From the NCBI RefSeq assembly GCF_900163715.1, contig NZ_FWFF01000001.1, forward strand, positions 372,001-436,000: a DNA stretch of 64,000 nt, in the 5' to 3' direction. Under the pieces are notes generated by a model. It saw only the letters and a list, made by a program, of their open reading frames with translations, was not told where the DNA came from and did not search any database. The DNA comes from Brevibacterium yomogidense (lineage in GTDB: Bacteria; Actinomycetota; Actinomycetes; Actinomycetales; Brevibacteriaceae). This document shows, piece by piece, positions 8,839 through 16,177 of the stretch (positions are counted from its first letter, which is position 1; the number at the start of each line of letters is the position of its first letter). The translations under genes and the position numbers were made by a program.

Positions 8839-9714
8839 CTACGCGATGCGCTCGTGATGGGAGTAGGCGTTGAACCGTGTGCCGCGGTTGAAGCCGACCA
8901 CGGTGATGCCCTGCTCGCGACCCAGCTCGACGGCCAGGCCGGAGGGCGCGCTCACGGCGGACAGGACGGGGATCCCCGCCATCGCGGCCTTCTGCACGAG
9001 CTCGAAGCTGGCGCGGCCCGACACCTGGAGGATGGTGTCCGACAGCGGGAGCATCCCCTCCTGCAGCGCCCATCCGATGACCTTGTCGACGGCGTTGTGG
9101 CGTCCGACGTCCTCGCGCACCGCCACCAGTTCTGCGGAGTCCGCGATTCCGCCGGCGTCGCGCGCCATGCGGAAGAGACCTGCGGCGTGGACTCCACCGG
9201 TGGACCCGAACAGCTTCTGCTCCTCGCGCATGGCGTCCGGCAGCGAGAGGAGCACGCGTGAGGTGATCGCAGGGGAGGCGACGGGGCCGTCCTCGCTCAT
9301 CGCGTCGAGCACGATCGGGTACGTGGACGTGCGCTGGACGGCCTCGATCGAGGCCGTGCCGCAGATGCCGCACGCGGACGACGTGTAGATCTGCCGCGCC
9401 TGGTAGCGATCCCGATCCCAGGTCCCCGGCTCCAGGACGACCCGCGCAACGTTGAGGTTCCGCGTGCCGTCCGGGTCGATGCCCGTCGAGAAGTCCACGC
9501 GCAGGATCTGCTTCCACTCCGTCACGATGCCCTCGCTCAGGAGGAAGCCCGCGATGAGCTCGACGTCGTCGCCCGGAGTCCGCATCGTGACGGTGAACTG
9601 CTCGCCGTCGAGTCGCACCTCCAGCGGTTCCTCACCCGCCAGCGAATCCGCCCGCGCATCGATCAGGCCCGTCTCGTCGAATCGACGCACCCGCGTCCGT
9701 ACCGTCCTGCGCAT
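8839..9714 (-). CDS. fdhD: FdhD, sulfurtransferase for formate dehydrogenase
   Basis: Cytoplasmic protein that passes sulfur from a cysteine desulfurase to the bis-MGD cofactor, needed for active formate dehydrogenase. The ATG at 9714 is chosen because AGGAGG stands 5 nt upstream; this gives 291 residues, a normal length. The CxxC sulfur-transfer motif is seen as SACGICGT (Cys 115 and 118), followed by FGSTGGVHAAGLF, VREDVGRHNAVDKVIG and ILQVSGRASFELVQKA, all family hallmarks. It sits directly downstream of moeB in the minus-strand cofactor run and a few kb from fdhAB, consistent with its role. Confidence 0.96.
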   Translation of the reverse strand: MRRTVRTRVRRFDETGLIDARADSLAGEEPLEVRLDGEQFTVTMRTPGDDVELIAGFLLSEGIVTEWKQILRVDFSTGIDPDGTRNLNVARVVLEPGTWDRDRYQARQIYTSSACGICGTASIEAVQRTSTYPIVLDAMSEDGPVASPAITSRVLLSLPDAMREEQKLFGSTGGVHAAGLFRMARDAGGIADSAELVAVREDVGRHNAVDKVIGWALQEGMLPLSDTILQVSGRASFELVQKAAMAGIPVLSAVSAPSGLAVELGREQGITVVGFNRGTRFNAYSHHERIA

Positions 9715-9777
9715 CGCCGCCTCCTGCACTCCGCTCACGAGCTGCCCCCCCCAGTGTCTCCCATTCCCGGCCGGTGA

Positions 9778-11160
9778 TCACTCCCGTCCGGTGGCAGACT
9801 CCTGTCGGGAGATTGCGTCCCGTCCGGCGGCCGCCCACGGTCCGTCGGCATCCTCCGATCGCGCACCGGTGTCCGGGAACTCCCGGGCCCACGCTTCGTA
9901 CCCGCCCACCACGTCATGGAGCCTCAGCGCCGGGTGCGGCACCCCGTCCCCCCGGGTCTCCGTGTCCACATCCCCCCGGGCCCCTGCGTCCACATCCACG
10001 AGGGGGCCCAGCACCTCGAGAGCGCGGGCGGAGCGCGCACCGGCCTGGCAGTGGACGTAGACGTCGACCGCGTCGATCTGCGCCGACCACTCGCGCAGCT
10101 GAGCGACCGCGTCCTCGGGGTCAGATTCGATCCGGTCCAGCGGCAGGAGGCGGGCGTCGGGGATCATCCCGCGGGCGGCCTCGGCGGGGGTCCGCACGTC
10201 GACGACCAGCCCCGCGGCGAGGGACCGGTCGCCCGTTCGCCGGTTGCGTGTCTCAGACGCCGGTTCCTGCACCGGAGTCTCGGACACGGAGGCGGCGAAT
10301 GGCTGCACTGGGTGCACCGGCGCGCGGGATGCGCCTGGCGCGCCCACCGCGCTCACCGCGCCCACCACGCCCGCCAGCTGCGTCACGCTCACCTGTCGAG
10401 GGACGCCGCGCCCCACGTCCGCGGCGGTCTGCGGCCGGGCAACGCGGGGCGAGCGCGCGAGCGGCACCGTCTCCCACTCCGCGGTGAGCATGTCGTACAC
10501 GAGCACGCGGCCGATCGCAGGCCGGCCGATCCCCAGCACGAGCTTCAGCACCTCGCCGGCCATCGCCGTGCCGAGCACCCCCGGCACCGTGCCCAGCACA
10601 CCGGCGACCGCGCAGCTGGGCACCGCGCCGGCGGGCGGCATGACGGGCAGCAGGTCGCGGTAGACCGGCCCCCGGGATCCGTGGAAGACGCTCAGCTGCC
10701 CGCCGTCGGTGAGCACCGCCGCCCACACGTGCGGGATGTCCAGGAGCGTGCAGGCGTCGGACACGACGTAGCGGGTGGCGAACGAATCCGCCCCGTCGAC
10801 CACGATGTCGTAGCCCTCCACGACGTCCATGACCGTGTCGGCGGTGAGGCGCAGGTCGTGCGTCACGACCGCCACCTGGGGGTTCAGCGCCCGCAGCGCA
10901 TCCGCGGCGGATTCGACCTTCGGCCGTCCCACGTCTTCCGTCCGGTGGATGACCTGCCGATGCAGGTTGCTGAGCTCCACGCGGTCGTCGTCGACGATCC
11001 CGATCGTCCCGATCCCGGCCGCCGCGAGGTACTGACCGGCAGGGCTGCCCAGTCCGCCCGCGCCCACGAGCAGCACCCGCGCCCGCGAGAGCTTCTCCTG
11101 GCCCGCCTCCCCCACGCCGGGGACGCGGGTCTGCCGTGCATAGCGACCGGTGGAACTCAT
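9778..11160 (-). CDS. moeB: MoeB/ThiF-type adenylyltransferase fused to a rhodanese domain
   Basis: Activates the MoaD C-terminus by adenylation; the rhodanese part can supply sulfur. 460 residues from the ATG at 11160, which starts 4 nt after the moaB-moaE stop. The ATP loop is GAGGLG (33-38), followed by DDDRVELSNLHRQ; the Cys loop is VPSCAVAGVLG. The C-terminal rhodanese has VDVRTPAEA and an active-site VHCQAGARSARA (Cys near 371). Odd: the zinc-binding CxxC usually just before PPAG (CYRCLFP) is VYRDLLP here. The two domains are joined by a low-complexity linker of about 90 residues. Could serve thiamine or thiolated carriers too, but the context is molybdopterin. Confidence 0.93.
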   Translation of the reverse strand: MSSTGRYARQTRVPGVGEAGQEKLSRARVLLVGAGGLGSPAGQYLAAAGIGTIGIVDDDRVELSNLHRQVIHRTEDVGRPKVESAADALRALNPQVAVVTHDLRLTADTVMDVVEGYDIVVDGADSFATRYVVSDACTLLDIPHVWAAVLTDGGQLSVFHGSRGPVYRDLLPVMPPAGAVPSCAVAGVLGTVPGVLGTAMAGEVLKLVLGIGRPAIGRVLVYDMLTAEWETVPLARSPRVARPQTAADVGRGVPRQVSVTQLAGVVGAVSAVGAPGASRAPVHPVQPFAASVSETPVQEPASETRNRRTGDRSLAAGLVVDVRTPAEAARGMIPDARLLPLDRIESDPEDAVAQLREWSAQIDAVDVYVHCQAGARSARALEVLGPLVDVDAGARGDVDTETRGDGVPHPALRLHDVVGGYEAWAREFPDTGARSEDADGPWAAAGRDAISRQESATGRE

Positions 11161-11164
11161 GGGA

Positions 11165-12472
11165 TCACTCCACGCCCACCCAGTCATGCGCGCCATCGGA
11201 GTAGTCCTGGCGCTTCCAGATCGGCACGCGTGCCTTGATCCGATCGACGAGCTCCGCACAGGCGGCGAACGCGTCCCTGCGATGCGCCGAGGCGGCCGTC
11301 ACCAGCAGCGCGTCGTCACCCACGCGCAGTTCACCGATCCGGTGCTCGGCGCTCATGCGCACGCCGGGGTGGTCTGCTGCCGCTTCGGCCAGCACCTCGT
11401 CGAGGACCTTCTGAGCCTCCGGATGCGCCGAGTACGCGAGCCCCACGACGTCGTCCCGACCGGAGTCATGGTCGCGCACGACCCCGTGGAACACCGCGAG
11501 TGCGCCGGTCTGCGGGGTCTTAACGCGGGCCTCGGCGGCGGTGAGGTCCAGGGGCTCCTCCGTGATGCGTCCCCAGGCGAACGGCTCCACAGCCGGCTCC
11601 GGCGTGTACACCCGGAACGGCTCGGTCGCGGGCTGGGCCTCGAGCACCGGGGACGGTTCGGTCGCGTGCAGCGCCGCGTCGGCGGGCGCTCCGTTCACCG
11701 CGGCGTGGGCTCCGTGCAGGGCCGGACCGCCGGCGGGCGCCGTGCCCACCGCGGCGTGCGCTCCTGCCACCTGCGACGATTCTCCGGCATCAGGCCCGTC
11801 ATGCCGACCACGTCCAGCGTGCCCGTCATGCTCAGCACGTCCAGCGTGCCCCTCATGCTCAGCACGTCCAGCATTCCCAGCCCGCCCGCGCGGAGCATGG
11901 ACCCCGTCGCTGACGTTCTCGAGCTGCGCCTGGATGTGGTGGAGGATCGGGTCGAGGACCGTGATCCCGTCCTTCACTCCCCCGACGGACCCGGGCAGAT
12001 TCACGACGAAGGTGCGGTCGCACGCACCGGCGGTGCCCCGGCTCATGGCCGCTTCCGGCAGCTTCGCGAGACCGTGGTCCACGAGCGCCTGGACGATCCC
12101 CGTCGCCTCCCTGTCCAGGACTCTGCGGGTCTCCTCGGGTGTCGTGTCCTCCGGCGCCAGCCCTGTTCCGCCGGTCGTGACGATCACGCGGGGACGCTCC
12201 GACTCGGGCGCGTCCCGGACGTGCCGCCTGAGTGCCTCGCCGACGGCAGGACCGTCAGGGACGATCTGCGGAGCGTCCACGCGGTAGCCGCGCTCGCCCA
12301 GCCAGCCGGTCAGCAGCGGACCGGTCGCGTCCTCGGTCTCGCCCGCGTAGCCGGACGTCGACACGACCAGAACCACCGCGCGCCGGCCCTCACCGAACGT
12401 CGGCGACCGATCACCACCGCGCGTCGCCCTGCGCGGACGCCTGTCCGCATCCGGTCGCGTGTGCCGTGTCAT
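11165..12472 (-). CDS. moaB-moaE: MoaB/MogA-MoaE fusion protein
   Basis: A 435-residue fusion of two molybdopterin enzymes. Residues about 30-185 are a MoaB/Mog-type domain (VVSTSGYAGETEDATGP, VIVTTGGTGLAPEDTTPE, VVNLPGSVGGVKD) that binds or adenylylates molybdopterin. Residues about 295-435 are MoaE, the large subunit of molybdopterin synthase (FHGVVRDHDSG, AEHRIGEL, KARVPIWKRQ with the catalytic Lys). The linker is low complexity and contains a repeated AEHxGHAGR unit. The ATG overlaps the moaC stop (ATGA). MoaE's partner MoaD is encoded divergently at 15.9 kb. MoaE and MogA act at different steps, so the fusion would tether synthesis to later handling. Confidence 0.93.
   Translation of the reverse strand: MTRHTRPDADRRPRRATRGGDRSPTFGEGRRAVVLVVSTSGYAGETEDATGPLLTGWLGERGYRVDAPQIVPDGPAVGEALRRHVRDAPESERPRVIVTTGGTGLAPEDTTPEETRRVLDREATGIVQALVDHGLAKLPEAAMSRGTAGACDRTFVVNLPGSVGGVKDGITVLDPILHHIQAQLENVSDGVHAPRGRAGNAGRAEHEGHAGRAEHDGHAGRGRHDGPDAGESSQVAGAHAAVGTAPAGGPALHGAHAAVNGAPADAALHATEPSPVLEAQPATEPFRVYTPEPAVEPFAWGRITEEPLDLTAAEARVKTPQTGALAVFHGVVRDHDSGRDDVVGLAYSAHPEAQKVLDEVLAEAAADHPGVRMSAEHRIGELRVGDDALLVTAASAHRRDAFAACAELVDRIKARVPIWKRQDYSDGAHDWVGVE
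11794..11874. repeat. Three tandem 27-bp repeats in the moaB-moaE linker
   Basis: Copies at 11794-11820, 11821-11847 and 11848-11874 share the pattern GCCC(G/C)TCATGCTCAGCACG (20 nt) plus TCCAGC(G/A)T, the first copy being more divergent. They keep frame and encode nine-residue units like AEHEGHAGR. Slippage would vary the linker length without a frameshift. Confidence 0.85.
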
Positions 12473-13071
12473 CCGTGGTCCTTCCCCTCGCCGAGGCTCT
12501 CAGCACCCGGGCCGCCGTCTCCGGTACCGCTGTCACCGGCACCCCCGTCGCCGAGGCCGTCCGCCGGTCCCCTGCCCCAGTCGCCGGAGGCGCCTCCGGA
12601 CTTCTCCTCGACCCGGGTGGGACCGATGACGGCGTCGCGGTCGAGCGCCTTCACCATGTCGTAGAGCGTGAGGGCCGCGACGGACGCCGCGGTAAGCGCC
12701 TCCATCTCCACTCCCGTGACGCCCTTCGTCTTCACGCGGGCGCGCACAGCGATCGCGCCGGGATCATCCGGGGCCCGCTCCAGGTCGACGGAGACGCCGG
12801 TCAGCGGCAGCGGGTGGCACAGCGGCACCAGATCCGGAGTCCGCTTCGCTGCCATGATCCCCGCGACACGGGCGACGGCGAGCGCATCGCCCTTCGGCAG
12901 GGTGCCCTCGAGCATCTGGTCGACGACCTCGGCGGTGGTGGTCAGCCGCGAGGACGCGACGGCAACCCTGCTCGTCACGGCCTTCGCGGACACATCGACC
13001 ATGTGGGCGGTGCCGTCGGCCCGCACGTGCGTGAGGCGGCCCGACGTGCGCGCGTCGTCGTGGGCGCTCAC
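12469..13071 (-). CDS. moaC: Cyclic pyranopterin monophosphate synthase accessory/synthase MoaC
   Basis: With MoaA converts GTP to cyclic pyranopterin monophosphate. GTG at 13071 overlaps the moeA stop (GTGA) and gives 200 residues, beginning just before the conserved RLTHVRADGTAHMVDVSAK. Other hallmarks are GILPKGD-like GTLPKGDALAVARVAGIMAAKRT, LVPLCHPLPL, GVTGVEMEALTAASVAALTLYDMVKA and the closing IGPTRVEEKSGG. The tail after residue 165 or so is a Gly/Asp-rich low-complexity extension. An ATG much further upstream exists in frame but would lie inside moeA and is not needed. Confidence 0.95.
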   Translation of the reverse strand: MSAHDDARTSGRLTHVRADGTAHMVDVSAKAVTSRVAVASSRLTTTAEVVDQMLEGTLPKGDALAVARVAGIMAAKRTPDLVPLCHPLPLTGVSVDLERAPDDPGAIAVRARVKTKGVTGVEMEALTAASVAALTLYDMVKALDRDAVIGPTRVEEKSGGASGDWGRGPADGLGDGGAGDSGTGDGGPGAESLGEGKDHG

Positions 13072-14561
13072 AGGACCACCACCTCGACGGCGGTGCCGGC
13101 CGGCAGTTCCTCGGGGCCCGGCGGGACCACGATGAGGGAATCCGCATGGGCCGCGGTGGCCAGCAGGTGCGAACTGGTGCCCGGGAACGCGCGCACGCGC
13201 AGTCGTGTGGAATTCGAGGCAGTGGTCCCGTCGTGGAGCATTCCCATTCCCATCTCGGATCGGCGCAGTTGGGTCTTGGCGGCGAGCGGCGTGACCGGGG
13301 CGGCGAGCGCGGCCCTGATCCTGCGCGCCGGCCGTCCGGTGGACCACGCGCGGTCCATGGCGTCGCGCAGCAGGACGTGCGCGCTGATCCAGGTGCTCAC
13401 CGGATTGCCGGGGAAGCAGACGATCGGGATCCGAGCTCCGGTGCCGAGGTCGAGGCTGTCCTGCTCCAAGCTGTCCTCCTCGAGGACGCCCGCACCCTGC
13501 GGTCCGCCGGGCTGCATCGCGACGGAGCCGAAGCCCACGCGCGCGGTGAGGCCGCCGAGGTCCACGCCGGCACCCAGCGCACCCGAACCACCCAGCTCCC
13601 CTGCTCCACCCAGCCGGGCCGACCCACCCGACTCACCCGACCCGCCCTGTGCACTTGACCCACCCAGCCCCTGCTGGACCACCTCGAACCGGCCGGCGCT
13701 GATGCCGCCGCTCGTGAGGACCAGGTCCGGCGCGGTCGCGCGCACGCGGGCGCTCAGCGATGCGCGGAAGTCCGCGACGGTGTCATCGACGATGAGCGCG
13801 TCGACGACCTCGGCCCCGCAGCGGCGCATAACGGCGCTCAGCAGTGCGTGGTTCGCGTCGTAGACCTGGTCATCGCGCAGCGGACTGCCGGGCTGCGCGA
13901 CCTCATCCCCACCGGTGACGACGAGGACGCGCGGCCGAGCACGGACGGTGACCTCCGTGAGGCCGAACGCGGCGAGGACCCCCAGCGCGGCGGACCCCAG
14001 GACCGTCCCGGCCGGGAGCGCGACGTCTCCGGCGGCGATGTCGCTGCCGCGCGGCCGGACGAACCGGCCTGCGGGCGTCTGACCTGCGCGCACTGTCGGG
14101 GACTCGTAGCCGTCGGACTCCTCGACGGGAATCACTGCACTGGCGCCGGGCGGCAGGGGTGCGCCGGTCATGATCGGCACCGCCGTGCCCGGTGCCACCG
14201 CGTCGCCCGTCTGGCCCGCAGCGATCATGCCGACGACGTCGAAGGCCCCGGGAGTCGCCGCAGCGTCCAGCGCGAAGCCGTCCATCTGCGAGTTGTCGAA
14301 GCGCGGCAGGTCGAACGGCGCTCGCAGGTCATCGACGAGCACCCGATCGAGCGCCTCTGCCACAGGGACACTCTCTGCTCCGATGGTGCGGACGCTCAGC
14401 GCTGCGACGAGTGCGTCCACATGCGAGTCCATGCTCCGGGGCTCCGCCCAGTCGCGGAACGCATCGTCACGGTGCTCGTGGGCGTCGCGGACACCGGAGG
14501 ACGCCGCGCCACGCGGCGCCGGTTCCGCCTGCACGTCCCCCTGCACGCCTGGTTCCGTCAT
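13068..14561 (-). CDS. moeA: Molybdopterin molybdenumtransferase MoeA (paralogue 1)
   Basis: Inserts molybdate into adenylylated molybdopterin. 497 residues from the ATG at 14561. Signs: FDNSQMDGFALD, IMTGAPLPPGASAVIPVEE, VLVVTGGDEVAQPG, LTSGGISAGRFEVV and FPGNPVST. Between the SGG loop and the PGNP motif there is a low-complexity Gly/Ser/Leu insert of about 50 residues, then a normal C-terminal domain IV ending VEVVVL. A -10-like TAGAGT ends 7 nt before the ATG, suggesting a leaderless transcript. It heads the minus-strand moeA-moaC-moaB/E-moeB-fdhD run. A second paralogue lies at 16.2 kb. Confidence 0.94.
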   Translation of the reverse strand: MTEPGVQGDVQAEPAPRGAASSGVRDAHEHRDDAFRDWAEPRSMDSHVDALVAALSVRTIGAESVPVAEALDRVLVDDLRAPFDLPRFDNSQMDGFALDAAATPGAFDVVGMIAAGQTGDAVAPGTAVPIMTGAPLPPGASAVIPVEESDGYESPTVRAGQTPAGRFVRPRGSDIAAGDVALPAGTVLGSAALGVLAAFGLTEVTVRARPRVLVVTGGDEVAQPGSPLRDDQVYDANHALLSAVMRRCGAEVVDALIVDDTVADFRASLSARVRATAPDLVLTSGGISAGRFEVVQQGLGGSSAQGGSGESGGSARLGGAGELGGSGALGAGVDLGGLTARVGFGSVAMQPGGPQGAGVLEEDSLEQDSLDLGTGARIPIVCFPGNPVSTWISAHVLLRDAMDRAWSTGRPARRIRAALAAPVTPLAAKTQLRRSEMGMGMLHDGTTASNSTRLRVRAFPGTSSHLLATAAHADSLIVVPPGPEELPAGTAVEVVVL

Positions 14562-14612
14562 GGTCCTGACTCTACCGGCGGAGTGTGGACGGAGTCCGTA
14601 CACTATGAGGGT
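14562..14612. promoter_or_regulatory. Divergent leaderless promoters for moeA and moaA
   Basis: Only 51 bp separate the two ATGs. Minus strand: TAGAGT (14569-14574), 7 nt before the moeA ATG. Plus strand: TACACT (14599-14604), 8 nt before the moaA ATG. In both cases transcription would begin at or next to the start codon, and neither gene has a good ribosome site. A small dyad GGAC-GGA-GTCC (14587-14597) lies between them and could be an operator. Confidence 0.6.
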
Positions 14613-15857
14613 ATGGATGTGAGTCTGGGAATCCCCACCGTGCGGGCCTCCACGGCCGGCGACTCGCACGAGGCCGCCGCGGCGCTCCATGCGCGAGCCC
14701 ACGGCGCCACGAAGACTGAGCTCGACAGCCGTGCGCACGACGCCCCCGTCGAACCGGGCCTCCTCGATCGCCATGGTCGCCTCGGGACGGATCTGCGGAT
14801 CTCGCTCACGGACAAGTGCAACCTGCGCTGCACGTACTGCATGCCGGCCGACGGCATGGACTGGATGCCTCCTCCCTCCCTGCTCACCGCCGCCGAGGTC
14901 GTCCGCCTCGTCGACATCGCCGTCGCCGTGCACGGGGTGCGGGATCTCCGGCTCACCGGCGGGGAGCCGCTCATCCGCCCGGATCTCGAGGACATCATCG
15001 CGGGCGTCCGCGCGCACCATCCGGATCTGCCGATCGCGATCACGACGAACGGGATCGGCCTCACGAAGAGGGCCGCGACCCTCGCGGCCGCGGGACTCAC
15101 GCGCCTGAACGTCTCCCTCGACACCATCGACGCGGACACCTTCCGCAGGCTGGCCCGCCGCAATCGTCTGGCCGACGTGCTCGCGGGGATAGACGCCGCG
15201 CTGGCGGCGGACCTGCACCCCGTGAAGGTCAATGCCGTGCTCATGCGCGGCGAGAACGACGACCAGGCACCCGATCTCCTCGCCTTCGCCCTGGAGCGCG
15301 GACTCGATCTGCGGTTCATCGAGCAGATGCCTCTGGACGGAGACCACGGGTGGACGCGTGAGGGCATGGTGACGGCCCGTGAGGTCCGCGACCTCCTGTC
15401 GCAGCACTGGCGGCTCGTCCCGGACGACGTCCCCCGCGGCGGTGCACCGGCCGAACTCTGGCGGGTCCTGCCGCTCGACTCCGATGCTGACTCCGGCTCC
15501 GGTTCCGGTTCCGACTCCGATCCCAATGCTGATCCCGACGCTGTCCCCAGCTCCCGCACCGATGCCGCAGAGCCGCTCGGCCGCGTGGGCGTCATCGCCT
15601 CGGTCACCGAGCCCTTCTGCTCCGCCTGCACCCGCACCCGCATCACTGCGGACGGCAAGGTGCGCTCGTGCCTGTTCTCCCACGAGGAGTTCGATCTCGC
15701 CTCCGCGATGCGCTCCGGGGAGTCCGACGACGTGGTCGCCCGCATGTGGCAGCAGGCGATGTGGCTCAAGCCCGCCGCCCACGGCATGGAGAGGCCCGGA
15801 CTGGACAGCGACGACTACGTGCAGCCGGACCGTACGATGAGCGCGATCGGTGGTTGA
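14613..15857 (+). CDS. moaA: GTP 3',8-cyclase MoaA (radical SAM)
   Basis: First step of molybdenum cofactor synthesis. 414 residues from the ATG at 14613. The N-terminal radical-SAM cluster is CNLRCTYC (Cys 69, 73 and 76); LTGGEPLIRPDL is the SAM-binding GGE; the C-terminal second cluster is CSACTRTRITADGKVRSC. The protein ends SAIGG, with the Gly-Gly tail known to matter in MoaA. Odd: a Ser/Asp-rich insert of about 30 residues (DSDADSGSGSGSDSD...) sits in the linker before the second cluster, where family members have a short loop. moaD follows in the same direction 15 nt downstream. Confidence 0.96.
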   Translation: MDVSLGIPTVRASTAGDSHEAAAALHARAHGATKTELDSRAHDAPVEPGLLDRHGRLGTDLRISLTDKCNLRCTYCMPADGMDWMPPPSLLTAAEVVRLVDIAVAVHGVRDLRLTGGEPLIRPDLEDIIAGVRAHHPDLPIAITTNGIGLTKRAATLAAAGLTRLNVSLDTIDADTFRRLARRNRLADVLAGIDAALAADLHPVKVNAVLMRGENDDQAPDLLAFALERGLDLRFIEQMPLDGDHGWTREGMVTAREVRDLLSQHWRLVPDDVPRGGAPAELWRVLPLDSDADSGSGSGSDSDPNADPDAVPSSRTDAAEPLGRVGVIASVTEPFCSACTRTRITADGKVRSCLFSHEEFDLASAMRSGESDDVVARMWQQAMWLKPAAHGMERPGLDSDDYVQPDRTMSAIGG

Positions 15858-15872
15858 GTGGAGGAGACGACG

Positions 15873-16175
15873 ATGAGCCCGGGACAGACCCCGCACCGCA
15901 CGCTCGCGGTCCGCTATTTCGCCGCCGCGCGGGCGGCCGCCGGCGACCTCGCTGAGGAGTCGGTCCCGATCCCCCACCGCGTCGAAGAGCTCACACGGGA
16001 GCAGCTCGCCGCACTTCTGGTCTCCCTCCACCCGGATCCGCCCGGGGACGAACCGTCGCTGGAGCGCGTGCTCGAGCAGTCGAGCGTGCTGATCGACGGC
16101 GTCGTCATGGGTGAGGACGACCTGGTGCGCCCCGGCATGCGGGTCGACGTGCTGCCGCCCTTCGCAGGCGGCTGA
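15873..16175 (+). CDS. moaD: Molybdopterin synthase small subunit MoaD
   Basis: Ubiquitin-like sulfur carrier. ATG at 15873 is preceded by GGAGGAG at ideal spacing, giving 100 residues; a GTG at 15858 is also in frame but sits on the ribosome site. The protein begins LAVRYFAAARAAAG, carries VNGV-like LIDGVVMGEDDLVRPG, and ends VDVLPPFAGG with the C-terminal Gly-Gly that is adenylated by MoeB and thiocarboxylated. Its partner MoaE is in the divergent operon. The second moeA begins 3 nt after the stop. Confidence 0.95.
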   Translation: MSPGQTPHRTLAVRYFAAARAAAGDLAEESVPIPHRVEELTREQLAALLVSLHPDPPGDEPSLERVLEQSSVLIDGVVMGEDDLVRPGMRVDVLPPFAGG

Positions 16176-16177
16176 GA

